From: G041228335 sp964580905
GTDB taxonomy: Bacteria; Pseudomonadota; Alphaproteobacteria; Puniceispirillales; UBA1172
Direction: 5' to 3'
Length of the DNA stretch: 64,000 nt
Assembly: GCA_964580905.1 (NCBI GenBank)
Contig: CAZOLR010000004.1
Coordinates: 1 to 64,000, forward strand
The notes under the pieces were generated by a model, which did not search any database, had not been told where the DNA came from, and saw nothing but the letters and a program-made list of their open reading frames with translations. The translations under genes were made by a program, and so were the position numbers. The stretch's first letter is position 1. Every line of letters starts with the position of its first letter. Of this stretch, positions 47,231-57,290 are shown piece after piece.

Positions 47231-48502
47231 CTATCCTGTCATAGCTAACGCCGGGCTGCGATACCCGATGATCACTTCTTCCCCGGGGCCGGGATGCCGG
47301 GGTACATTAAACGCAAGCAAAAGAGAGATTAAGGCCATTGCCGCGCCGGAGAGGAATACCGCCGCAGGAGAAATCAGCCAGAGAAACCCAAAAAGTGCCG
47401 GCAGAAAAACCGCAACCACGTGGTTGATCGTAAACGAAACACTTGCTGTTCCGGCAAAATCTGCGGGATCGGCGATCTTCTGAAAATAGGTCTTGATCGC
47501 AATGGCCAGCGCAAAAAACATATGATCAATCAGGTACAGCCCGGCAGCGATTGTACTGTTTTCAACAAAGGCATAGGCGGTAAATACGCCGATCAATCCC
47601 AGATATTCCAAAATCAGCGCAGCCCTTTCTCCGATACGCCCGATCATCCGGCCCACGACAGGCGCAAGCCAGATGTTGAACACAGCATTGATCAGGAAAA
47701 GACCCGCGATCTGCCCCACCGAATAGCCGAATTTTTCCACCATGAGGAATCCGGCAAAAACAACAAATATCTGCCGCCGGGCACCTGACATGAAAATCAG
47801 GGCATAATAAAGCCAGTACTGGGGCTTGAGGATAATCGATTTGCGCTGAGGGCTGCCTTCGTCAAACCGCCTGAACCCAAGATAACCAAAGGCGGCAATA
47901 CCCATGGTTACAACTCCCCCGACTAGATAGATAAGGGTATAGCCCTCACCACCTGCGGCAAAGACATCACCGGACAGAGCCGCCCTGAAATCAAGCCCCG
48001 GCGTCATCAGCACGACGGCCGCGAAGATAGAGACAAGCGTAGCCACCTGGGCCATCGAGGCAACGCCATAGATCTGCCCGAGAAGCGCCGGTGCCTTTTC
48101 CTTATTCAGCCATTGCATGGCAAGAGACTGATTGCAGGTTTCGTAATAATGAAACCCGATCGAGGCGATAACCGTCGTGATATAAAGCCCGAGCACCGAT
48201 GGGAAATAACCGGTCAGTGCCGTCCCGAGCCCGAGCATGCCGAGCGTAACAAGCGCCAAACGCTGTTCGTTGAACACAAGAAGAAGATACACAACGAGAA
48301 AAGAGAGAAACCCCGGCACTTCACGCAACGATTGCAGAATGCCGATTTCACGCCCGGTGAAAGCGGCCTGCTCGACCGCAAAGTTATTGATGAGCGTTGA
48401 CCAGGTGATGAAACTGATCGGCATGGCGGCTGCTGTCAGCATCAGCAGAACATGGGGTGACTGCCATCCTGAACCACCACGGGCATGTCGTTGAAACACC
48501 AT
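47231..48502 (-). CDS. MFS transporter
   Basis: 423 residues with about 12 hydrophobic helices and a charged cytoplasmic loop near residues 215-235 (RRFDEGSPQRKS). An MFS signature-like region occurs early in the second half (GRMIGRIGERAAL). No substrate-specific motif is recognised. It is the first gene of the unit with LhgO-like, DadA-like and M24 genes, so it likely imports an amino acid, peptide or hydroxy acid processed by them. The ATG at 48502 has AGG near it but no strong site. Confidence 0.85.
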   Translation of the reverse strand: MVFQRHARGGSGWQSPHVLLMLTAAAMPISFITWSTLINNFAVEQAAFTGREIGILQSLREVPGFLSFLVVYLLLVFNEQRLALVTLGMLGLGTALTGYFPSVLGLYITTVIASIGFHYYETCNQSLAMQWLNKEKAPALLGQIYGVASMAQVATLVSIFAAVVLMTPGLDFRAALSGDVFAAGGEGYTLIYLVGGVVTMGIAAFGYLGFRRFDEGSPQRKSIILKPQYWLYYALIFMSGARRQIFVVFAGFLMVEKFGYSVGQIAGLFLINAVFNIWLAPVVGRMIGRIGERAALILEYLGLIGVFTAYAFVENSTIAAGLYLIDHMFFALAIAIKTYFQKIADPADFAGTASVSFTINHVVAVFLPALFGFLWLISPAAVFLSGAAMALISLLLAFNVPRHPGPGEEVIIGYRSPALAMTG

Positions 48503-48594
48503 CCGATACCTGCTGAGGAAAACAAACCTTTCCGTCTATACATCCAACCCCTTGGACCAGCTGTCAAGACTTATACACCCATATAGAATACGGC

Positions 48595-49695
48595 GTGATG
48601 CATCACCTTGACGTCTTGCCGAAAGTCATCTTTTCACGCCAGCGCTGTCCGGGGTTCAGTCTGGTTGAACTGCTGATAGCCGTCAGTCTTCTCAGCGTGG
48701 TTCTCATCGGCGGTTTCACGGCCTTCAACATGATTGAGGCAACCTATCTGAGGGAGGCAGGATACGCCAGAAAAAGCCGGACCATCGGCATCGAAGCGGA
48801 TCGGTTATTCCTTGCAATACAGGACAATACCAGCTTTTCCGCTCATACGGTTTCCTCCTGGCCGCAGTCTGGTGAAGCGCCCGGCCTTCTTTCTGTTACC
48901 CCCTTATGGGATAACGCTTCGATGCTGAACCGCCATGGCGGGTTTATCTGCCGGGTCAGTGCGATTGATCTTCCGGCGGCAAGTTTCCGTATCCCTGTCG
49001 GTTGTCTTGAGCATAGCGGAATTTCAGAAAATGCTTTTTCCGGACTTATCGGGATTGATCTCCCCGGTGTGTTGATCATGGACGCGCAGGAGGGGTGCAT
49101 TCTGTCAGGAGTGGAGCGCACAGGAACGACGCTGACCTTCACCGTTTTGCGGGACACCTGCCTCAGGTCAAGCACGGGAGACGCTATCCACACAAGCGCA
49201 ATCCATGGCAGTGGCGTGATCTTTCCCCGCTATCTCATTCAGGCCACCAACATGAACAGCGCTTACACAAATGCTTTTTTTGAACATCCGGGCAAGATCA
49301 ATGCAGGGGCAGGTCTGTATTTCGGACAAAACTCAAGCAGGGACGGGTCGCTTTTCACCATCAGCTCATCCTTGCCAGGGGACGATTTCACCCAAGCTTG
49401 GGTCAATATCCACCAATTCGGCAACCACCGCGCGTTGAAACTTATTCATCCCGACCAGCTCACCTCCTTCACGCTGAAACTGGACGTCTTGTCTCCGGAC
49501 GGTCAGGTGGCCACCAGCATATCAGGGTCCGGCGCTGCCCGAAGATTATATCAAGAGTTCAACACATCATCAGCACTGGCGAACTTCCTGCATCAGCTCC
49601 ATCTTCGCAGCACAACAACCCCGGTTGTCCTGAGACTGCATCTGGGAGCTGGCACCCGGGTATGGGTGAGGGATCTGGAACTTGCGGTGAGATAA
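48595..49695 (+). CDS. Prepilin-like protein (class III signal), unknown C-terminal domain
   Basis: 366 residues starting with a short basic leader and a prepilin peptidase site CPG|FSLVELLIA with Phe at +1 and Glu at +5, then a hydrophobic helix to about residue 42. This is a type IV pilin or type II secretion pseudopilin N-terminus. The large extracellular part (about 300 residues) is much longer than a major pilin and matches no family I recognise; several Cys occur. A GTG at 48595 and an ATG at 48598 are both possible starts. No pilus or secretion assembly genes are nearby. The product should sit in the inner membrane until assembled. Confidence 0.75.
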   Translation: MMHHLDVLPKVIFSRQRCPGFSLVELLIAVSLLSVVLIGGFTAFNMIEATYLREAGYARKSRTIGIEADRLFLAIQDNTSFSAHTVSSWPQSGEAPGLLSVTPLWDNASMLNRHGGFICRVSAIDLPAASFRIPVGCLEHSGISENAFSGLIGIDLPGVLIMDAQEGCILSGVERTGTTLTFTVLRDTCLRSSTGDAIHTSAIHGSGVIFPRYLIQATNMNSAYTNAFFEHPGKINAGAGLYFGQNSSRDGSLFTISSSLPGDDFTQAWVNIHQFGNHRALKLIHPDQLTSFTLKLDVLSPDGQVATSISGSGAARRLYQEFNTSSALANFLHQLHLRSTTTPVVLRLHLGAGTRVWVRDLELAVR

Positions 49696-49704
49696 GATCT
49701 TCTT

Positions 49705-50355
49705 TCAGATGGTGCCGTCAGCAAGGTTGAGCAGAATGAGCTGATCAGTGGCGCGCGCAAACTCCCCCCGGAAGGCGGCGCCCCGGGCATAGGCACCTGC
49801 AGTAATCAGACAACCGATGACAATATATCTATCGAAGGCCAGCCCGCCCCGGCCTTGGTGATATATGCCGGCGATCATCCGGCCTCCGGGGAAATGATGG
49901 CTGTCCTCATCCATGATCAGACGAAAGACACGGGCGCTTTCCTGCCTCCAGCTGTCCTCTTCATGCCCTGCGTAACCTGAACAATACGCCAGATCCGCAC
50001 CTGTGTCGGAGGCATCAGGGCTGTCACCCTTCTGCCAGCCAGAAGGCAGACCATCATGCATCAGCATATAGGCATGCGCGACGAGGAACATGTGCCGCGC
50101 CCCGCCGGCGGCAACAGTTCTGATCTGATCAGCACGAGCTGCGGTCACGCTTTCACGACTGAGCGATATCATGACCGGGATCATTGCGCTGATGATGAGA
50201 GACAGAAACAAAACACCGGGAAGGGCAAAGCCGGGCCGCTTCGATCCCCGGGCAATCCTGCAAACAGACACCTTTTCGCTCCGAAAGGCCCGGCCCTTTA
50301 CCGAATGTTCATCCCGTCTTTGCCGGATGAAGAATGGTGGTGATCTCCTCAACAT
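49705..50355 (-). CDS. GspK/PilX-like pseudopilin-type protein
   Basis: 216 residues. A basic segment GSKRPG is followed by FALPGVLFLSLIISAMIPVM, resembling a prepilin peptidase site with a hydrophobic helix, but the +5 residue is Gly and not Glu. Lack of Glu5 is a trait of GspK-type tip pseudopilins. The soluble part has two Cys (CSGYAG, VIGCLI). The leader from the first ATG (50355) would be about 42 residues, long for the class; a GTG at 50271 would give about 14. It is convergent with the prepilin at 48595 and divergent from the one at 50403. Confidence 0.6.
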   Translation of the reverse strand: MLRRSPPFFIRQRRDEHSVKGRAFRSEKVSVCRIARGSKRPGFALPGVLFLSLIISAMIPVMISLSRESVTAARADQIRTVAAGGARHMFLVAHAYMLMHDGLPSGWQKGDSPDASDTGADLAYCSGYAGHEEDSWRQESARVFRLIMDEDSHHFPGGRMIAGIYHQGRGGLAFDRYIVIGCLITAGAYARGAAFRGEFARATDQLILLNLADGTI

Positions 50356-50402
50356 CTATCCTGCCGAATTGCGTGTCTCGTTTCATATGCTGGTGATGTA
50401 TC

Positions 50403-52112
50403 ATGCAACTTCGCGGGTTTACATTGATTGAACTGGTCATCTATATGGCCATTCTGGGCATGCTCGGCGCAGGTGTCTTTTCTGCCTATACGTTCTTTTT
50501 GAAACATCAAATCAGGGCAAGGCAGATCGCCGAGCTCCGGTTTGCATCAGATGATGCCTCCCGGCATTTTCATGAATATCTTGGCGGCGCGGACAAGATC
50601 ACCATCAGGGGATCAGGGCATCATATCTGCGCTATTGCAACCCATCATGAATTTATCGAACGGACAGGGCTCACCCTCACATCGGCTGAAAAACTCACCG
50701 CCCGGAGCTTTGGCGGGGTTGGCGGCAGAACTTCCCGCAGCCTCAGTTTCTGGATACGCGCTTCGGGCCGGACATCACCCCAGACAATCATTGATTCAGG
50801 CACCGATCAGCCCGGGCGACGCTGGCAGGTCATGACCGATGCAGAAGGCCGGATAATGCTGGATATCAGCGGCTCCTCCATTCGCGGCGGATCACGTATC
50901 AGGGACGGGAACTGGCATCACGTCATGCTGGTATTTAATGCCGAAAGAACATCCCGTCTCACCCCTGTCAGCCTGACCATCTATATCAATGGTGAGCCCG
51001 AAGGCCTGACACAAGCCCCCGGCACGCCGATCATTGTTGACACTGACGCATCTGTGCCGATGTCACTTGGCGGTAGCAGGACCAACACATCCTTCACCGG
51101 ATCGCTTGCGGCCGTCAAACTGTGGGAAAAGGCACTTGACCCTGCCTCCGTCAGCCCCGAGTTGCACTCAGCCGCAGCAGTTGATCGTGATGGACTGGTG
51201 CTTGAACTTACTCTCGGAACAGGAATTGATGACACATCGGAAGCAGCCCATATCCTGACCGGCCCCCCTAACCTGAGTTTTGCAACCCACCATCGGTCCT
51301 ATTCGAAAAAAACATCTTTCCGCTTTGCACCGGAGAACGCAGGCTCTCCCTTTCATCAGCTTTGGCAGAAAACAGAATGGACAGGATTAAGACAACCTTC
51401 CCCCGGGCAGTGCGAGCTCCCTGATCCGGACAGGGGATGGAGTCTTTCAGGAAAGCAGCGCTGGCACTTAAGGCAAGAGCCCACCTTTGCTCTCAGTAAT
51501 GGTATCCTTGAAGTCAGGGCCGATATAGCCGACAGGATTGCCGGCCGCATAACTTCGCTTTCACATACCACAAGCATCGTCACCCATTCCGGCGATACGC
51601 CTGATATCCTGTGCCGTATCTCGCCGCACATTTCCGGGTACAAAACCGGAGATGAGCAGATGGCACAAGCGGTTATCCGCATTGACCCTGATGATCTTGA
51701 ACCTGACGGCGATACTCTGTTCTTTGAGGCGGATGTGGCGCAAAGGCAGGGACCCTTGAGCCGCATCACCGGCGGCAGGTCGCAGGCGTATTTTTCTTAT
51801 AAAAACATTTCGGCCTCAGGCACTGAGATCTGGAGGAATATCACCGCTGAATACGTGCCGGACACCGGCATCATGACCATATGCAGCACGACCGAGACCC
51901 ATTGCGGCAATGCAGATATGCTGACACGACATGGTTTTGACGCCTGGTCAGACGTTTTCGGTCAGGTTCGTTATGCTTCAGGCAACATGACGTATGTCCC
52001 CCGCAAGAGATTTGTCTTCACCCTGACGAACGGGACCCCGCCTGCCCCGGGGGACATCCTGTCTCTTGAAACGGATATCAGCCCGGGTGCATTTTTCACC
52101 CTTTGTCCCTGA
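50403..52112 (+). CDS. Prepilin-like protein with LamG/concanavalin-like lectin domain
   Basis: 569 residues. A five-residue leader MQLRG is followed by FTLIELVIYMAILGMLG, a perfect class III prepilin site (Phe+1, Glu+5) and transmembrane helix. Residues about 110-270 match the LamG/ConA-like lectin pattern: RSLSFWIRASG, WQVMTDAEGRIMLDI, GNWHHVMLVFNA, LTIYINGEP, and VKLWEKALDP. The remaining 300 residues are unassigned and contain four or more Cys. A lectin-tipped minor pilin would suggest binding of polysaccharide or a surface. It lies 47 bp from the start of the divergent GspK-like gene. Confidence 0.75.
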   Translation: MQLRGFTLIELVIYMAILGMLGAGVFSAYTFFLKHQIRARQIAELRFASDDASRHFHEYLGGADKITIRGSGHHICAIATHHEFIERTGLTLTSAEKLTARSFGGVGGRTSRSLSFWIRASGRTSPQTIIDSGTDQPGRRWQVMTDAEGRIMLDISGSSIRGGSRIRDGNWHHVMLVFNAERTSRLTPVSLTIYINGEPEGLTQAPGTPIIVDTDASVPMSLGGSRTNTSFTGSLAAVKLWEKALDPASVSPELHSAAAVDRDGLVLELTLGTGIDDTSEAAHILTGPPNLSFATHHRSYSKKTSFRFAPENAGSPFHQLWQKTEWTGLRQPSPGQCELPDPDRGWSLSGKQRWHLRQEPTFALSNGILEVRADIADRIAGRITSLSHTTSIVTHSGDTPDILCRISPHISGYKTGDEQMAQAVIRIDPDDLEPDGDTLFFEADVAQRQGPLSRITGGRSQAYFSYKNISASGTEIWRNITAEYVPDTGIMTICSTTETHCGNADMLTRHGFDAWSDVFGQVRYASGNMTYVPRKRFVFTLTNGTPPAPGDILSLETDISPGAFFTLCP

Positions 52113-52137
52113 GAGATCAGGTTTCGTGTTCTTCAGG

Positions 52138-53631
<1,494 letters not shown>

Positions 53632-53698
53632 CGCGGGAAGCTCCTCAACAAGTAATCTGTCCTATAGTTTTGGAGGAAGCGATGACGTAAATCAACCT

Positions 53699-54181
53699 TC
53701 AATCCTGACCCGGGGCAGAAATCTGCCGCAAGGGTAGGGCCGTTGTGTATTTGATCTGTTCCATAGCAAAAGATGAGGAAACATCGGAAAGTTTCACCTT
53801 GCTGATCAGTTTCTTGTAGAACGCATCATAGGCCGGCATGTCAGGCACAACGACACGTAAGAGATAATCCACATCCCCGCTCATCCGATAGAATTCCACC
53901 ACTTCAGGCATGGCGGAAACCACCGAGGAGAACCGGTCCAGCCAATCGGCGTTATGCTCGTTGGTCCGCACCGCGACAAATACCGAAATACCAGCCCCGA
54001 TCGCCGGCCCGTTCAGCAAGGCCACCCGACGCCGGATCACGCCCTGTTCTTCAAGCCGCTGAATACGACGCCAGCAGGGCGTGACCGAAAGGCCGACTTT
54101 GGCCGCAACTTCCGCCACCGGCAAACTAGCATCCTGCTGGAGCAGATTCAGAATACGAACATCAAGGTCATCAAGTTTCAT
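53699..54181 (-). CDS. Lrp/AsnC-family transcriptional regulator
   Basis: 160 residues. The N-terminal HTH (LDDLDVRILNLLQQDASLP then VGLSVTPCWRRIQRLEEQGV) and the C-terminal RAM amino-acid-binding domain from about residue 65 are complete. Lrp proteins sense amino acids, often branched-chain, and control catabolic genes. It is transcribed before mmsA, which fits regulation of valine or leucine breakdown. The region upstream (54182-54277) is very AT-rich, as promoter regions of autoregulated Lrp genes often are. Confidence 0.92.
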   Translation of the reverse strand: MKLDDLDVRILNLLQQDASLPVAEVAAKVGLSVTPCWRRIQRLEEQGVIRRRVALLNGPAIGAGISVFVAVRTNEHNADWLDRFSSVVSAMPEVVEFYRMSGDVDYLLRVVVPDMPAYDAFYKKLISKVKLSDVSSSFAMEQIKYTTALPLRQISAPGQD

Positions 54182-54277
54182 CAGGCCGTCGTCATTTTTT
54201 GAAAAATTATTTTACAATACTAATTTCAATTCGCATTTTTTAAAAGTATATTTCGTTTTTATAATATATACGGAAAA

Positions 54278-55081
54278 TTATTTTAATTCGGATGAAATAT
54301 ATCCGTAGAAGCCCTGGGGATGCCCGGCCGAAGAACACCAACGCCTGTTCCAGTTCCGGCGGGCGTGCAGGGCGGCGATGGCCCGTGACCTGCTGTGCGC
54401 GGAGCATCCTGTTTCACCGGCCCGGATTACCGTGATCATGCGCTGATACTGCCGGTCCACCTGCCGTGAATAGGCCGGATCAGTGGTAACGCTTCCCTGC
54501 CTGAGGTGAAGCCCGTAAAACGTATCGGACGCAAGAGATGCGCGGCCACCCAGCCTGCCGAGAACTTCCATGGCATGAAAAACATCCTGCGCGGCCCCAT
54601 CCCGGAAACCCGGGCTGAGCTCCCGGTGAAGCAACGGATGAAAGGACCCGGGCCAAACACCAAAATCTGAAAGGCTGAGACAGCGTTGCCCGGCGGCCAT
54701 TGTCATCACAACCTGCCCGTCCCCTGATATCACCCGTGTTGGCGCGAAAGACGCGCCATACCGGCGGGCATGGGCAAGCATCCCCCGGAGATAGTTCTCG
54801 CCCCAGTTATCATCGGCATCAAGGAACGCAAGATATCTGCCACATGCGCGACCCATCGCACGGTTGCGGGCCCGGCCCGGGCCTGTCCGGAAATACCGCG
54901 ACGGAAGAATTCTCATTGCCGGCCATGCCGGGCGTATCCACGAATACTCACCGCGATCATCCGGGGCGATAATAATTTCAACCCGCTGTGGTGAATATCC
55001 TTGGGCAACAACACTCTCCACCGCCCGCAAAAGTGTCGCCCCGGCGTTGAATACGGGGATGATGACGCTGACTTCAGGCAT
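54278..55081 (-). CDS. GT2-family glycosyltransferase
   Basis: 267 residues. The GT-A fold starts at the N-terminus (VSVIIPVFNAGATLLRAVESV), with the metal/sugar-nucleotide site YLAFLDADDNW near residue 90. The C-terminal part is short and has a Cys/Arg-rich segment, so the acceptor cannot be inferred. It may act in polysaccharide or glycoconjugate synthesis. GGGGGTG precedes the ATG. It stands alone, with mmsA-lrp downstream and a probable small-RNA locus behind its start. Confidence 0.82.
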   Translation of the reverse strand: MPEVSVIIPVFNAGATLLRAVESVVAQGYSPQRVEIIIAPDDRGEYSWIRPAWPAMRILPSRYFRTGPGRARNRAMGRACGRYLAFLDADDNWGENYLRGMLAHARRYGASFAPTRVISGDGQVVMTMAAGQRCLSLSDFGVWPGSFHPLLHRELSPGFRDGAAQDVFHAMEVLGRLGGRASLASDTFYGLHLRQGSVTTDPAYSRQVDRQYQRMITVIRAGETGCSAHSRSRAIAALHARRNWNRRWCSSAGHPQGFYGYISSELK

Positions 55082-55160
55082 TCAGACACACCCCCATCTT
55101 AAAGATAATATTAATCAGTAACTTTTTCGTGATATTTGATTTTTCACGCATTTTCATAAG

Positions 55161-55255
55161 GATCGTTAATCAAAATTTAATGAGTTTATGAGATATTACT
55201 TTTATTGATCCTCCCCAACTGCACCACCTTATTCCATAAGGTGGTGCTTTTTTTT
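55161..55255 (+). ncRNA. Candidate small RNA ending in a strong terminator
   Basis: There is no plus-strand gene for more than 2.9 kb upstream of a perfect intrinsic terminator (55221-55255), so it must end some short transcript begun in the AT-rich region after 55082. The stretch before the hairpin holds CCTCCCC (55211-55217), an anti-Shine-Dalgarno-like C-rich motif seen in alphaproteobacterial small RNAs. The 5' end given is a guess because no convincing promoter can be fixed. Confidence 0.35.
55221..55255 (+). terminator. Orphan rho-independent terminator
   Basis: A 12-bp perfect stem (GCACCACCTTAT/ATAAGGTGGTGC), a TCC loop and eight T residues form a textbook plus-strand terminator. On the minus strand no T-run follows the hairpin. 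No annotated plus-strand gene precedes it. Confidence 0.93.
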
Positions 55256-55361
55256 ATATCTGCCAGTATGATCACAAACGCGGGTTTCATCATCACAATG
55301 ATCTGCCCCATAAAATGAGATGAAGCCCGGATCATACCTTATTTAACGTCAAAAGATACTG

Positions 55362-56309
55362 ATGCCTCAATTCGCGAATACTCCCCCCCTTATCCTTGAA
55401 GCTGAAGACTGGGCAGACTACGCCCTGCTTGACAGCGGGGACGGCCGCAAGCTTGAGCAGGTCGGCCCGTTTCGTTTTATTCGCCCTGAAGCGCAGGCTA
55501 TATGGACGCCGTCCCTGTCTTTGGATGACTGGAGGTCTGCGGACGGGGAATTTGTCTCAAGCGCCACGGGACGAGACCGCGACGACAGCGAAGCCGGGAA
55601 ATGGAACCTGTCATCATCTCTGCCTGAAACATGGCCTGTTACTTATGACGGTATAAAATTTCACGCCATGCCAACGCCATTCCGCCATCTCGGGTTTTTC
55701 CCCGAACAATCCACCCATTGGCGGTGGTGTGCCGATCGTATCAACACGTTCCGCCACGAGCATGGCAGGCCGCCCAGGATACTTAATCTCTTTGGCTATA
55801 CCGGCATGGCCAGCCTGCATGCAGCCAGGGCCGGGGCTGAAGTCACCCATGTGGATTCGTCAAAAAAAGCCATCGCCCAGGCGTTCGAGAACCGTGAGCT
55901 TGCAGGCATGGAAAAGGCGCCAATCAGGTATATTACCGATGATGCGCGTCAGTTCGTCAAAAGGGAAGCCCGGCGGGAGCGCAAATACGACGGCGTCATT
56001 CTTGATCCGCCCAAATATGGCCGTGGCGCCAAGGGGGAGGTCTGGCGCATGGAGGAGGATATCACCCCGTTGCTGGCTGAAATTAATATGATTATGAGCC
56101 CGGAAGCTGCTTTTATCGTGCTGACATCCTATGCTATTCGCAGCAGCTTTCTCAGCCTCCATCATGTCATGGAACATGTTTTCGGCGAACGCGGAGGGGA
56201 CGTGTCATCGGGTGAACTGGCGGTGCGGGAAACCTGCCCGCGAGGTTACCGCATCGGCCAGGCTATTTTTGCCCGCTGGAACCCCGGTCACCCGCCTCAT
56301 CAGCCCTGA
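55362..56309 (+). CDS. RlmI-like class I SAM-dependent RNA methyltransferase
   Basis: 315 residues. The SAM-binding motif I is NLFGYTGMASLHAARAGAEV near residue 145 and the catalytic loop is ILDPPKYGRG near 210, as in the 23S rRNA m5C methyltransferases RlmI and RlmK. The short N-terminal part has an SPxD-less seat and lacks the full PUA domain of RlmI, so the exact target is uncertain. Its 3' end overlaps the convergent TrmH-type gene by 47 bp. Confidence 0.85.
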   Translation: MPQFANTPPLILEAEDWADYALLDSGDGRKLEQVGPFRFIRPEAQAIWTPSLSLDDWRSADGEFVSSATGRDRDDSEAGKWNLSSSLPETWPVTYDGIKFHAMPTPFRHLGFFPEQSTHWRWCADRINTFRHEHGRPPRILNLFGYTGMASLHAARAGAEVTHVDSSKKAIAQAFENRELAGMEKAPIRYITDDARQFVKREARRERKYDGVILDPPKYGRGAKGEVWRMEEDITPLLAEINMIMSPEAAFIVLTSYAIRSSFLSLHHVMEHVFGERGGDVSSGELAVRETCPRGYRIGQAIFARWNPGHPPHQP

Positions 56310-57087
56310 GGTGTTCATAAAGGCAAAGCCCGGTTGCAACCGCGAGATTAAGCGAATCCGACCGCCCCAGCATCGGCATCCGGATGAGTTGATCGGCACA
56401 TGCCATCATCTCAGTGCTTAACCCCGACTGCTCATTTCCCATAAGAAGAAGCAGCGGGGCAGACCATCGCGCTTCACGGTAATCGACCGATGCGGGCAGG
56501 GCGGTGCCCAGTACCCTGAAAGATGAGCTTCTCGCCGCGGATATAAATTCATCTTCGGTCATCCGGACAAGATTGTTATTAAAGATTGCCCCCATGCTGG
56601 CGCGGACCGTTTCCACCGAATAGGCATCAACGCAATCACCCACCAGAATAACCCCTGATGCACCGACAGCATCCGCTGTCCGGAGGATTGTTCCCAGATT
56701 TCCGGGATCACGCACCCGGTCAAGCACAACCCAGCATCCTTCAGGGGACTCAAAAACCTGAGCGGACGACTGCCAGCGCTCATGAAAACTGGCAAGGATC
56801 ATCTGCGGGTTGTCTTTGCGGCTGATTTTGGTCATGACCGCCTCAGGCACGGTCAGGCAATCCGTCCCGGATGTCTCAATCTTGCTCAGGATGCGGCGGA
56901 TATGCGGCTCTTCCTCACGCCCCTCAACCAGAACAAGCGTTTGGGGCTTCCAGCCCAGATCCAGCGCTTCGGTGACAATCCGCACCCCTTCGGCCAGGAA
57001 CACCCCGCTGCGGCGGCGATGCTTGCGGTCATGAAGACTTCGCAAGGCTTTGATGGCGGGATTTGTCAGGCTGGTGACCGGGCGCAT
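56263..57087 (-). CDS. TrmH/SpoU-family RNA ribose methyltransferase
   Basis: 274 residues. The N-terminal substrate-binding part (RPVTSLTNPAIKALRSLHDRK, then RSGVFLAEGVRI) and all three SPOUT motifs are seen: RDPGNLGTILRTADAVGASG, then LLLMGNEQSGL, then MLGRSDSLNLAVATGLCLYE. It is a 2'-O-methyltransferase acting on rRNA or tRNA with SAM through a trefoil knot dimer. ATG at 57087 has GAGG six bases upstream; the longer start at 57156 is rejected. It is convergent with the RlmI-like gene, an interesting pairing of two RNA methyltransferases. Confidence 0.9.
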   Translation of the reverse strand: MRPVTSLTNPAIKALRSLHDRKHRRRSGVFLAEGVRIVTEALDLGWKPQTLVLVEGREEEPHIRRILSKIETSGTDCLTVPEAVMTKISRKDNPQMILASFHERWQSSAQVFESPEGCWVVLDRVRDPGNLGTILRTADAVGASGVILVGDCVDAYSVETVRASMGAIFNNNLVRMTEDEFISAARSSSFRVLGTALPASVDYREARWSAPLLLLMGNEQSGLSTEMMACADQLIRMPMLGRSDSLNLAVATGLCLYEHLRADEAGDRGSSGQK

Positions 57088-57290
57088 ATCATCCTCAACT
57101 GATCCGTGTTCTATTATCTGAATTATCCTAACAGCCCGCCAAAAGCCAGCAAACACGTCATGGGGCGCTGCACTCCATAGTCATGATACGACATAACCTG
57201 ATTAAATCACGTCATTTCAAGTGACATTTTGCTGGATATATTCCTTAAATCTGGTTTATCGTGAAATCGAAATTAAGGTATGTGCCGCTG

